From the NCBI GenBank assembly GCA_963658085.1, contig CAVKOU010000015.1, forward strand, positions 1 through 53,172: a stretch of 53,172 nt of DNA, given 5' to 3'. The stretch comes from CAKRJP01 sp963658085. GTDB lineage: Bacteria > Bacillota > Clostridia > Lachnospirales > Lachnospiraceae. The notes under the pieces are model-generated. The model had not been told where the DNA came from and searched no databases. It was given only the letters and a program-made list of their open reading frames with translations. A program made the translations under genes and the position numbers. Positions 44,780-53,133 of the stretch are shown piece by piece; position 1 is the stretch's first letter, and each line of letters starts with the position of its first letter.

Positions 44780-44808
44780 TTGCTTGATCTTAATTATGTC
44801 TATATAGT
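44780..44808 (+). promoter_or_regulatory. Promoter of the RraA-like gene
   Basis: TTGCTT (44780-44785), 17 bases, TATAGT (44803-44808), about 40 bases before the start codon and just downstream of repeat copy 4. Confidence 0.6.
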
Positions 44809-44847
44809 GAATACTTAGATTACTAGCGAAATGAAAGGAATTTGAAT

Positions 44848-45477
44848 ATGAAAAATGCGGACGAAAAAAATTTGATAGAAAAACTCATGCAATATTCCAC
44901 CCCGGAATTATGCGACGGCATGACCGAACCGAGAGTCATGGACTACGGCATCAAACCTATGGTTACCACAAAGAAAATCGTAGGAAGAGCCTGCACCATT
45001 AAAGTTCCAAAGGGTGTAAGCGGCTACATCCCGGAAGTCCTAAAAGAAGTAAATCCCGGGGAAATCCTTGTAATCGCCGGTGGCGGTGAGTGCAATCATT
45101 CCTACTGGGGAGATCACAGAAGTATTTGCGCGAAGATTCAGCAGGTAGAGGGTGTGATTATCGATGGTGCATTCCGGGATATTGAGGGTTGCAGGGAAGC
45201 CGGAGTGCCGATCTATGCAAGAGCCGTGATTCCAAGAAGTTGTAAGAAAGACAGTATCGGGGAGAAAAATGTCCCGGTAGAGTGCGGTGGAATTATCGTA
45301 AATCCCGGAGATTATATCGTTGGAGATGAGAACGGTATTTGTGTGATCCGACCGGAGGAACTGGAGGGGGTATTTGAAAAATCAGACCGCAAGATATTGG
45401 CACAAAAAAAGACAATAGAGTATATGGAAGAGACGGGGATTTTAATGCCGAGAGTGGATTATTCCCTTCTGGAATAA
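44848..45477 (+). CDS. RraA-like protein / putative 4-hydroxy-4-methyl-2-oxoglutarate aldolase family
   Basis: A 209-residue protein of the RraA fold. Family features are GVIIDGAFRDIEGCREAGVPIYAR (about 107-130), which holds the RD pair of the metal/pyruvate site, and VNPGDYIVGDENGICVI (about 164-180). Enzymes in this family cleave 4-hydroxy-4-methyl- or 4-carboxy-4-hydroxy-2-oxoacids or decarboxylate oxaloacetate. Others are RNase E regulators. With aconitase, lactonase and a dicarboxylate carrier nearby, an organic-acid lyase role is the better guess. The start is the ATG eight bases after AAAGGA. An upstream TTG is unlikely. Confidence 0.85.
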   Translation: MKNADEKNLIEKLMQYSTPELCDGMTEPRVMDYGIKPMVTTKKIVGRACTIKVPKGVSGYIPEVLKEVNPGEILVIAGGGECNHSYWGDHRSICAKIQQVEGVIIDGAFRDIEGCREAGVPIYARAVIPRSCKKDSIGEKNVPVECGGIIVNPGDYIVGDENGICVIRPEELEGVFEKSDRKILAQKKTIEYMEETGILMPRVDYSLLE

Positions 45478-45578
45478 CACCATTCATTTCTTACATTTTA
45501 CTTTCGTTTGGGACTGCCTTTACAATAAGCATAAAGAAATAAGGCGAAACAATGAGAATTTGATAAAGGAGATTTGAA

Positions 45579-47537
45579 ATGGGAAAATCACTAACAAGAA
45601 AAATCATTGAATCCCACTATGTAAAAGGCAGCATGGTGCCAGGTGAAGAGGTATTTATTAAGGTAGATCAAACTTTAACACATGATATTAACGCAGTTAT
45701 GACCTACTTAGCGTTCGAGGCCATTGGTCTTGACAGAATCCGTACTGAATGTAGTGTAAGTTATTTGGATCATAACCTGTTGTATGTCAATAATATGACA
45801 CCGGATGACCATATTTACCTGCAGTCAGCTGCAAAACGTTTTGGAGTTCATGTTTCAAGACCGGGAAATGGAATCTGCCATACCGTACATGTATCAAGAT
45901 TTGGAGCACCCGGTAAGGTAAGTATGGGTGGAGACAGCCATACGCCTCACGGTGGTTCCATCGGTATGCTTTGTATCGGTGTCGGTGGTATGGATGTTGC
46001 TACTGCTATGACCGGCGTTCCGATGAGACTGAAAATGCCAAGAGTGGTAAAGGTTAACCTGACTGGGAAATTAAAACCGGGATGCAACACCAAAGAGATT
46101 ATTTTGGAGATGCTTCGTAGAGTTACCATTAAGGGTGGTCTGGGAAATGTATATGAGTATGTTGGACCGGGGGTGGAAGAGTTGGAAGTACCTGCAAGAG
46201 CTACCATTTCCAACATGGGAGCTGAGCTTGGTGCAACCACATCTATTTTCCCGGCAGATAAGCAGGTTCGTAAGTTCCTAAAAGCCCAGGGAAGAGAGGA
46301 AGATTATGTAGAACTTCTTCCGGATGCTGATGCTGAGTACGATGAGGAGATTGAGATTAACTTAAGTGATCTTGAACCATTGATTTCCTGTCCACATCAG
46401 CCGGACAATGTAGTACCTCTTAAGGATGCTGAAAAGAAACCGGTACAACAGGTATTTATCGGAAGCTGTACCAACGCAAGTTATGCTGATATTGCCAAGG
46501 CAGCTACTGTATTTAAAGGACATCATGTCAATGAAAATGTAAGCTGTACCTGTGCAGTAGCTTCGAAACAGACTTACAGAGAGCTTCTTCGCGACGGTTA
46601 TATCGACATCTTATTAGAGGCTGGCGTTCGTATGTTGGAGATTGCCTGTGGACCTTGCTGTGCCATCGGACAGACACCGGCTACTAAGGGTGTGGCAGTT
46701 CGTACTTCCAACCGTAACTTTAAGGGAAGAGCAGGAAATCCTACCGCAGAGATTTACCTGGTAAGTCCTGAAAGTGCAGCGGCTACCGCAATTATGGGAA
46801 CCTTTGCATCTGCTGAGGATGTTATGGGAGCTGAGGTTGCAAAACTTTCTGAGATTCACGAGCCGGAGCAGTATATTATCGACGATTCCATGATCATTGA
46901 TCCATTGCCGGAGGAAGAGGCGAAGAAAGTAGAGATTGTTAAGGGACCAAACATTAAGTTCCTTCCGATTCCGGAGGCTCCTGTACAGAACCTTTGCGTA
47001 CCGGTAAGTTTAAAGACACTGGATAATGTATCTACGGATGATATTACCCCGGCCAGTGCGGAATTCTCTAGCATGCGATCTAATATTCCGTTGATGTCAC
47101 AGTATTGCTATCATCGTTATGCACCGGATTTTGCAGCAAGAGCAAAGGAACTGGGAAAGAGTATTATCGTAGGTGGAGAAAACTACGGACAGGGATCTTC
47201 CAGAGAGCATGCGGCCATTAATCCGATGTATCTTGGAGTAAAGGCAGTAATCGCAAAGAGTATCGCAAGAATCCATAAAGGAAACTTAGTAAATCACGGT
47301 ATTATTCCGATGTTGTTTGCAGATCCTGCAGACTATGACCGTATTGATCAGGGAGATGATCTTGCATTTGAAAATCTCTTAGATCAGATTCCGACAAGAC
47401 GCGTACAGGTAACAGATAAGACCAAGGGATTTACTTTCGAAGTAAAATTAGATTTAACAGATAATGAAATAGAAGTTGTATTAAGTGGCGGACAGTTATC
47501 ATACTTAAAGAAACAGTTGGCAGAGCAGGAGGTTTAA
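45579..47537 (+). CDS. Aconitate hydratase
   Basis: A 652-residue [4Fe-4S] dehydratase that interconverts citrate and isocitrate. Cluster ligands are Cys297 (GSCTNA), Cys357 and Cys360 (CGPCC). MGGDSHTPHGGSIGML and the mobile C-terminal domain with DNVSTDDITPA and GENYGQGSSREHAAI are typical. It is shorter than the 900-residue AcnA and fits the compact bacterial/archaeal-type aconitase. A related hydratase of another tricarboxylic acid cannot be ruled out. AAAGGAG precedes the ATG. The dehydrogenase gene starts two bases after its stop, so they form an operon. Confidence 0.93.
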   Translation: MGKSLTRKIIESHYVKGSMVPGEEVFIKVDQTLTHDINAVMTYLAFEAIGLDRIRTECSVSYLDHNLLYVNNMTPDDHIYLQSAAKRFGVHVSRPGNGICHTVHVSRFGAPGKVSMGGDSHTPHGGSIGMLCIGVGGMDVATAMTGVPMRLKMPRVVKVNLTGKLKPGCNTKEIILEMLRRVTIKGGLGNVYEYVGPGVEELEVPARATISNMGAELGATTSIFPADKQVRKFLKAQGREEDYVELLPDADAEYDEEIEINLSDLEPLISCPHQPDNVVPLKDAEKKPVQQVFIGSCTNASYADIAKAATVFKGHHVNENVSCTCAVASKQTYRELLRDGYIDILLEAGVRMLEIACGPCCAIGQTPATKGVAVRTSNRNFKGRAGNPTAEIYLVSPESAAATAIMGTFASAEDVMGAEVAKLSEIHEPEQYIIDDSMIIDPLPEEEAKKVEIVKGPNIKFLPIPEAPVQNLCVPVSLKTLDNVSTDDITPASAEFSSMRSNIPLMSQYCYHRYAPDFAARAKELGKSIIVGGENYGQGSSREHAAINPMYLGVKAVIAKSIARIHKGNLVNHGIIPMLFADPADYDRIDQGDDLAFENLLDQIPTRRVQVTDKTKGFTFEVKLDLTDNEIEVVLSGGQLSYLKKQLAEQEV

Positions 47538-47539
47538 GC

Positions 47540-48730
47540 ATGGACGACAGAAAATTAGAAATTTATCAGGCAAAAGAAGCTTTTGGAAAATTAATCGAGG
47601 AAGAATTTGTAAGAATCGATAAAATGAAACGTGCTCAGAAGGCCATTGATTTCAAAAAAGAGGAAAAGATTACTATCGGTATTCTTCCCGGAGATGGTAT
47701 CGGACCTATTATCATGGAGCAGGCTCTTCGTGTATTAAACGAGTTAGCAGGAGAAGAGATTGCAGCCGGAAAGATTGAGGTTCGTCATATTGAGGGACTT
47801 ACCATCGAGAACCGTGTAGCTAAGAACGAAAGTCTTCCGGAAGATGTGTTTGAAGAGATCGAGAAATGTCCGATTCTTATTAAGGGACCTATGACTACGC
47901 CCAGAGCCGGAGACGGTCTTCCGAACCTTGTAAGTGTAAACAGCCTGTTGAGAAGACGTTTGGAGCTTTTTGCTGCAGTTCGTCCGATCAAAATGCCGGA
48001 TAAGGGAATTGACTGGACTTTCTTTAGAGAGAATATCGAGGGAGAGTATATTTGGGGAAACAAAGGAATAAAGGTAAATGATGACCTGGCCGTAGACTTT
48101 AAGGTACAGACCCAACCCGGAAGCGAAAGAATTGCAAGAGCAGCCTTCGAATTTGCAAAGAACAATGGAAAGAAAAATGTAACTGTTGTTACCAAGTCTA
48201 ATATTGTAAAGCTTGCAGATGGAAACTTTGTACAGATGGTACACAAGGTAGGAGAGGAGTATCCGGGAATCGAAGTACAGGAACGCTTGGTAGATGCAAT
48301 GTGTGCGAAGATGATGGATCCTCAGTTTAACGCAGGTATTGAAGTTGTAGTTCTTCCAAACCTTTACGGTGATATCGTAACAGATGCAGCAGCTGAGCAG
48401 CAGGGAGGACTTGGAACTGCTTGTTCTTCCAACATTGGAAATCGCTATGCTTTATTTGAGGCTATTCATGGTACAGCACCATATCTTATGTCTCATGGAA
48501 GAGGTGAGTATGCAGATCCAAGCAGCTTGATCCGTGCTGTAGGACAGATGTTTGCTCATATCGGTTATCCGGAGAAAAATGAGCTTCTTGAGAAGGCTCT
48601 TCGCATCTGTGGAGAGACAGAAAGAGAGCTTGTGGTAACTACTGATACCGATGGTGCCAGCGCAAAAGAATATACCGATTATATTTTAAGAACCATCCAG
48701 GTTTTAAAGACCGTGGAAAAATTAAAATAA
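47540..48730 (+). CDS. Isocitrate dehydrogenase (isocitrate/isopropylmalate family)
   Basis: A 396-residue decarboxylating dehydrogenase. After an unusual roughly 40-residue charged N-terminal extension comes ILPGDGIGP. The substrate loop SVNSLLRRRLELFAAVRP has the Ser-x-Asn-x3-Arg pattern typical of isocitrate enzymes. RENIEGEY and the DIVTDAAAEQQGG metal motif follow. Linkage to aconitase supports isocitrate as substrate, giving 2-oxoglutarate. HGTAPYLMSHGRGEY does not clearly show NAD or NADP preference. Its AGGAGG lies in the end of the aconitase gene. Homoisocitrate or tartrate activity is a less likely alternative. Confidence 0.9.
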   Translation: MDDRKLEIYQAKEAFGKLIEEEFVRIDKMKRAQKAIDFKKEEKITIGILPGDGIGPIIMEQALRVLNELAGEEIAAGKIEVRHIEGLTIENRVAKNESLPEDVFEEIEKCPILIKGPMTTPRAGDGLPNLVSVNSLLRRRLELFAAVRPIKMPDKGIDWTFFRENIEGEYIWGNKGIKVNDDLAVDFKVQTQPGSERIARAAFEFAKNNGKKNVTVVTKSNIVKLADGNFVQMVHKVGEEYPGIEVQERLVDAMCAKMMDPQFNAGIEVVVLPNLYGDIVTDAAAEQQGGLGTACSSNIGNRYALFEAIHGTAPYLMSHGRGEYADPSSLIRAVGQMFAHIGYPEKNELLEKALRICGETERELVVTTDTDGASAKEYTDYILRTIQVLKTVEKLK

Positions 48731-48761
48731 TTAAACAAATAAATAATAAGTTGATATACCA

Positions 48762-48789
48762 TTCGCCACACCTGCTTAGGTGTGGCGAA
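48762..48789 (+). terminator. Perfect 12-bp hairpin after the isocitrate dehydrogenase gene
   Basis: TTCGCCACACCT pairs exactly with AGGTGTGGCGAA around GCTT. The plus strand continues with A rather than T, so it is not a textbook terminator; it may be an end-stabilising or protein-bound hairpin. Confidence 0.6.
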
Positions 48790-48824
48790 AAAAATATTTG
48801 GAAAATGATCTGTCTCCCTTGGTG

Positions 48825-48853
48825 TTGTGATTTCTTTACGTATTTGTTAAAAT
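48825..48853 (+). promoter_or_regulatory. Promoter of the first LysR gene
   Basis: TTGTGA (48825-48830), 17 bases, TAAAAT (48848-48853), about 40 bases before the start codon. Confidence 0.5.
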
Positions 48854-48894
48854 ATAGCAAGCGATAGAGTTTAGAAATCATGGGGGATATTTGC

Positions 48895-49764
48895 ATGAAA
48901 GATTCAGATTGGGAAATTATTTATGAATTACATAAGAATCCAAATTTGACAAAGGTGGCAAATCTTTTATATATGACACAGCCGTCCTTGACCAAGAGAC
49001 TGCAGAATATGGAGACAGAGCTTCAGGTAGCTATTGTGAACCGTACGCCAAAGGGACTTACCTTTACCAAGGAGGGAGAGTATTTGGCGGAACAGGCAAA
49101 GAAGCATTTAGATTTTATGAAGGAGACCAAAGCTACATTAGAATCCTTTAAGGAGAAGACTACCAATACCATTGCCATTGGTTCGGCCTATACCTATAGT
49201 AAATATACGTTGGGAGATATTTTGGCAGATTATTCGAAGGATCATGCCCATACAAATTTCGATGTGGTGACCGAGCAGAGCAATCTTTTGTTCCGTAAGG
49301 TATTGGAAGGTTCTGTGGATGTAGGATTTATACGAGGAGATTATGATGGTCCGGTAAGACAGGTTCTGGTAGACAAAAACCAGGCATTTTTGGTAAGTAA
49401 GACTCCTCTGGAGTTAGAAGATCTTCCAAAGATGCAGCGCATCGGCTATAAGACCAATGACAAGACCAAAGAACTTCTGGATAACTGGTGGAAAGATCAT
49501 TTTGGAAATGAAGAACCTGTGGAAATGTCTGTTGGTTATATTGATTTTGCCTGGCAGCTCATTGACAAAGGCTTAGGATATGCCTGTTGTTTCCTGCCGG
49601 TAGATTTTAAAAATGAGTATAACTTATGTCTGACACCTTTAAGCTATGCAGATGGCAGTCAGGTGATTCGAAATACCTGGTTTGTCTATTCAAAAAATAA
49701 GCGTCAGCCCAAGGCCTTGGAGGAATTTATTTCTTATATCGAGAAGTATGTAGCTATTGACTAG
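48895..49764 (+). CDS. LysR family transcriptional regulator, first of a tandem pair
   Basis: A 289-residue regulator. The winged helix-turn-helix is at about residues 17-60 (LTKVANLLYMTQPSLTKRLQ, then KGLTFTKEGEYL). The C-terminal substrate-binding fold starts near 90. LysR proteins sense a small molecule, often an organic or amino acid, and activate nearby genes. The start is the ATG eight bases after GGGGG. An upstream in-frame ATG lacks a site. The second LysR gene follows after eight bases. The pair shares the same HTH pattern and lies before the lactonase-carrier genes, a likely target. Confidence 0.92.
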   Translation: MKDSDWEIIYELHKNPNLTKVANLLYMTQPSLTKRLQNMETELQVAIVNRTPKGLTFTKEGEYLAEQAKKHLDFMKETKATLESFKEKTTNTIAIGSAYTYSKYTLGDILADYSKDHAHTNFDVVTEQSNLLFRKVLEGSVDVGFIRGDYDGPVRQVLVDKNQAFLVSKTPLELEDLPKMQRIGYKTNDKTKELLDNWWKDHFGNEEPVEMSVGYIDFAWQLIDKGLGYACCFLPVDFKNEYNLCLTPLSYADGSQVIRNTWFVYSKNKRQPKALEEFISYIEKYVAID

Positions 49765-49772
49765 TAAGAAAT

Positions 49773-50639
49773 ATGAAAAATGTTGATTGGACGATTTTAA
49801 AAACCTTATATGAAAAGCAGAGTATGACCAAAGCGGCGGAAACTCTATATATGACCCAGTCGGCTCTTACCAAGAGGATTCAGGCCATCGAAGCAGAGTG
49901 GGGAATTCAGGTGGTGAAGAGAAATAGTAAGGGAGTAACCTTTACGGACGACGGAAAGTACCTGGTGAATAAGGCCAATATCATGCTGGATTTTTTGCGT
50001 GAGATCGAGGATCACTTCACAGAGCACGGCGGCAATCAGGAATTGATCGAGATTGGAGTTCCTAATTCTTTTGCAAGGCTTCACATGCCGGAGCTTTTAA
50101 GACAGTATCAGTTGGAGAGTGGTAATCTTCAGATCAAAACCGTGGTAAATTCCAGTAACGTTTTGATCAAACAGATTACAGATGAATCCTTAGATCTTGC
50201 CTTTATTTGCGGAGACTATTCTTATATAGGAGAAAAGACCAGACTTTTTGAGGAGAATCTGTATGTGGCGGCTCCCAAGGGAAAGAAGTTAGATGACTTA
50301 GAGAACCTTCCCTTTATATCCGCCTATTTAAATCCCATGGTAAAGTTAAGTGTAGAACAGTGGTGGAAGAGCCAGTTTGGAAGTCCTTTGCATGCAACCT
50401 ATTCTGTTACCAATGCGGATATTGCCATCGAGATGGTGGAAAAAGGTCTCGGCATGACCTTTGTATTTGGGGATAAATGGAGAATTAATGAGGATGAGGT
50501 GACCCTTTATCCGGTATATGACAGAGCGGAAAATCCCATCAGCAGAAATGTATGGATGATGGTGGCTCCCAGGTGTTATCAATCCCAGGAAATCATGGAT
50601 TTTGTAAGTTTTGTAGAAAAATATTATCAGGCAAATTAA
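49773..50639 (+). CDS. LysR family transcriptional regulator, second of a tandem pair
   Basis: A 288-residue regulator with the helix-turn-helix at about 17-60 (MTKAAETLYMTQSALTKRIQ, KGVTFTDDGKYL) and a C-terminal effector domain. By eye it is clearly a relative of the preceding gene, with the same start MK-DW and same spacing of motifs, so the two arose by duplication. It has no obvious separate promoter and a weak SD, and is probably translated from the shared mRNA. The two could form heterodimers or bind different effectors. A strong terminator follows. Confidence 0.92.
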   Translation: MKNVDWTILKTLYEKQSMTKAAETLYMTQSALTKRIQAIEAEWGIQVVKRNSKGVTFTDDGKYLVNKANIMLDFLREIEDHFTEHGGNQELIEIGVPNSFARLHMPELLRQYQLESGNLQIKTVVNSSNVLIKQITDESLDLAFICGDYSYIGEKTRLFEENLYVAAPKGKKLDDLENLPFISAYLNPMVKLSVEQWWKSQFGSPLHATYSVTNADIAIEMVEKGLGMTFVFGDKWRINEDEVTLYPVYDRAENPISRNVWMMVAPRCYQSQEIMDFVSFVEKYYQAN

Positions 50640-50666
50640 AAGCTATTCCATTGTGGAATAGCTTTT
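50638..50666 (+). terminator. Terminator after the LysR pair
   Basis: AAAAGCTATTCCA pairs with TGGAATAGCTTTT around TTG. The stem overlaps the end of the second lysR gene by two bases. Confidence 0.88.
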
Positions 50667-50689
50667 CTAGTCTATATACGAATTTCATT

Positions 50690-50717
50690 TTGACAAGAAA
50701 ATAACATAAAATGTAAT
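50690..50717 (+). promoter_or_regulatory. Promoter of the lactonase-carrier operon
   Basis: TTGACA (50690-50695), 16 bases, TGTAAT (50712-50717). Transcription would begin near 50724, right at the first arm of the interleaved-helix leader. Confidence 0.6.
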
Positions 50718-50725
50718 TACAGATT

Positions 50726-50812
50726 AAGCAGGAGCAAACATAACGGCCTTATTTCTTTCAAAAAAACAATTCCTGCTTTGAATCCGTTAGATTAATATCA
50801 AAAAGGTTAAGG
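50726..50812 (+). promoter_or_regulatory. Candidate pseudoknot leader before the lactonase gene
   Basis: AAGCAGGA (50726-50733) is complementary to TCCTGCTT (50771-50778), and TAACGG (50741-50746) to CCGTTA (50784-50789). The order a-b-a'-b' is that of an H-type pseudoknot with loops of 7, 24 and 5 bases. Directly after the TAACGG arm, CCTTA (50747-50751) can pair with TAAGG (50808-50812), part of the gene's Shine-Dalgarno sequence. This could be a small translational riboswitch. The dyads could instead be LysR binding sites. Confidence 0.4.
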
Positions 50813-50823
50813 AGGAACACAGC

Positions 50824-51867
50824 ATGAGTTTTGTCTACGTGGGATGTAGAACAACCAAGGAGCGAAATGCCAGAGGAGAAGGACTGAAGGTATATGAAGT
50901 GTCCGATACGACTGGTGAATGGACACAGATTCAGTGTTTAAAGACAGAAGAGAATCCAAGTTTTCAGTGTTTTGATGCAGAGAAGAACTATCTGTACAGT
51001 GTACATGGGGATTTTACTTTTGTAACTTCCTATAAGATCAAGGAAGACGGAACTTTGGAATTCCTAAATAAAGTGGATATCGGTGGAAAGAATCCGGTAG
51101 ATATCACCGTGGATGCAGAGAATAAGCATGTGATCGTAGCAACCTTGCAGGGGGGAACCCTTTATACCATCAAGCGCAATGAAGATGGTTCTTTGGGGGA
51201 AGTGGTAGCTACATTTACTTATGAAGGAAAAGAAGAAGGAAAGGTATCTACGATTCATCAGTGTCTGTGGGATCAGAAGAAGAATTATCTCTTTGCCTGT
51301 GCCCAGGGAAGAGTGAACGGCTTTGGACAGATGCGGGCATTAAAATATGATCATGTAACGGGAGCATTTACAGAAACCGACAGATTCTTAGCAAGAACCT
51401 GGGATGAGCCAAGACATGCTGCGGTACATCCAAACAATCGTTGGGTATACATGTGCGAGGAAAAAGGAAACAAGGTTCTCTACTTCCAGTTCGATGAAGA
51501 GACAGGAAAGATGAAGGCGATGCAGGAACTTTCCACGGTACCGGAGACTGTTACAGGATATTCCGATGCCAGTGAGGTTATGGTAGATCCAACCGGAGAG
51601 TGGGTGATCGTATCCAACCGTTATACGGACAGCATGGCGGTATATCGCATCGATCCTTTCAGCGGTTATTTAAAGAGCACCGGATTCTTCCCATGCCTTG
51701 GAAAGACTCCTAGATTCTTCTGCTTTGGACCAAATGGAAAATGCTATGTAGCAAACGAAGACAGCGATACCATTATTGAGTTCATTTTTGACGAACATAC
51801 AGGATGGTTAAATCCGACTCTTCGGGTAGTAGAGACCGGAAGCCCGGTATGCATTACATTTAAATAG
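50824..51867 (+). CDS. Lactonase family protein (seven-bladed beta-propeller)
   Basis: A 347-residue protein of the PF10282-type propeller family. Repeated strand units appear as LKVYEVSDTTGEW, VTSYKIKEDGTLEFL, LYTIKRNEDGSLGEV, ALKYDHVTGAFTE, YFQFDEETGKMKAM, VYRIDPFSGYLKS and EFIFDEHTGWLNP, seven blades. Relatives hydrolyse 6-phosphogluconolactone or lactonise carboxymuconate. The true substrate here is open. There is no signal peptide, so it is cytoplasmic. AAGGAGG precedes the ATG. The carrier gene starts nine bases after its stop, and both probably share the structured leader and promoter. Confidence 0.88.
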   Translation: MSFVYVGCRTTKERNARGEGLKVYEVSDTTGEWTQIQCLKTEENPSFQCFDAEKNYLYSVHGDFTFVTSYKIKEDGTLEFLNKVDIGGKNPVDITVDAENKHVIVATLQGGTLYTIKRNEDGSLGEVVATFTYEGKEEGKVSTIHQCLWDQKKNYLFACAQGRVNGFGQMRALKYDHVTGAFTETDRFLARTWDEPRHAAVHPNNRWVYMCEEKGNKVLYFQFDEETGKMKAMQELSTVPETVTGYSDASEVMVDPTGEWVIVSNRYTDSMAVYRIDPFSGYLKSTGFFPCLGKTPRFFCFGPNGKCYVANEDSDTIIEFIFDEHTGWLNPTLRVVETGSPVCITFK

Positions 51868-51876
51868 GAGGACGCT

Positions 51877-53133
51877 ATGAATCTTGGATTATTAAGTTTA
51901 ATTCTTTTGTTAATCGCCATTGTCATCGGTTTTGTTCGTAACGTAAATGTTGGTATCTTAAGTATCGGTTTTGCTATGATCTTAACTCTTATTTTTAAAG
52001 ATAGCATTGCAGCCAGCGATGTCATCGGCGGATTTGGAACTTCTTTATTTATCCAGATGGCAGGTGTAACTTACTTGTTTGCCATCATTAATGGAAACGG
52101 AACCTTAGAGCTTCTTGCAAAGAAGATCGTAAATTTAGTTCCTGCCCATGCCATTCCTTTCGTAATGTTTGTAATCGGAATGATTCTTAGTGCTTCAGGA
52201 CCGGGATCCATTCCCTGTCTTGCGATTATTCCGGTAATTGCCATTCCGATTTCTGTTTCCGCAGGAATCAACCCGATTATGACATCCATCATCGGAGATA
52301 TGGGTGCCATGGCAGGTCGTATGAGTCCGTTGACCCCGGAGGCAGCTGTGGTTCGCGGCCTTATGGAGGAACAGGGAATGGATGGAAATACCGTTCCGAT
52401 TATGATCTGTACTGCCATTACAGCTATTATCTGCTGTGTCGTTGTATATATTTATTACAAGGGATGGAAGGTGGATCTATCTACCGCTTCCGGAGAGAAG
52501 GAGAAACTTCCAAAGTTTACCTGGCAGCAGTATCTGTCAATTCTTGGTCTTGTAATCTTAGCCTTCGGGGTATTGGTTCTTTCATGGAATGTAGGACTTA
52601 CAGGATTCTTGATCGGCTCCATCCTCTGTATCATTGGCTGTGGAGACGAGAAGGCAGCTGTAAAAGGGATTCCTTGGAACGTAATCATCATGGTTCTGGG
52701 CGTAGGAATGTTGATGAATATCGTTTCTCTCTCAGGAGGTGTGGATATCTTAGTATCTGCCCTTGAAGGTGTTATGGGTGCAAAATCAGCAAATCCGATT
52801 ATGGCTATTCTTGCAGGCCTTATGTCCTTCTTTAGTTCCGGACTCGGAGTTGTATTCCCGACCTTGGTACCTATCTGCGGAAGCTTGGCAGAGGGAATCG
52901 GAGCAAATGGTGTTTACTTAGTAGCTATGGTTGTTATTGGTGGAACTATCGCAGGTTACACACCGATCTCTACCACCGGAGCTCTTATTATGGCCGGCGT
53001 TGCACAGCAGGAAAATGCGGAGGAACGCTTCCCGCAGAATAAAATGTTTGTGGAATTATTTGCGGTATCGGTTATTAACTTAGTGGTACTGGCTATTATG
53101 GCAGCTCTTGGAATTTATGAATTTATCGTATAA
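51877..53133 (+). CDS. MatC-type dicarboxylate carrier (ion transporter superfamily)
   Basis: A 418-residue membrane protein with about 11-12 hydrophobic segments. The N-terminal third matches the malonate carrier MatC pattern: GGFGTSLFIQMAGVTYLFAI, then NGTLELLAKK, then GMILSASGPGSIPCLAIIP. A second-half re-entrant-like stretch contains PTLVPICG and TPISTTGALIMAG. It likely takes up a di- or tricarboxylate. AGGAGG precedes the ATG. It follows the lactonase by nine bases and LysR genes upstream, which suggests an inducible organic-acid uptake unit. The gene ends 39 bases before the window edge. Confidence 0.85.
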   Translation: MNLGLLSLILLLIAIVIGFVRNVNVGILSIGFAMILTLIFKDSIAASDVIGGFGTSLFIQMAGVTYLFAIINGNGTLELLAKKIVNLVPAHAIPFVMFVIGMILSASGPGSIPCLAIIPVIAIPISVSAGINPIMTSIIGDMGAMAGRMSPLTPEAAVVRGLMEEQGMDGNTVPIMICTAITAIICCVVVYIYYKGWKVDLSTASGEKEKLPKFTWQQYLSILGLVILAFGVLVLSWNVGLTGFLIGSILCIIGCGDEKAAVKGIPWNVIIMVLGVGMLMNIVSLSGGVDILVSALEGVMGAKSANPIMAILAGLMSFFSSGLGVVFPTLVPICGSLAEGIGANGVYLVAMVVIGGTIAGYTPISTTGALIMAGVAQQENAEERFPQNKMFVELFAVSVINLVVLAIMAALGIYEFIV

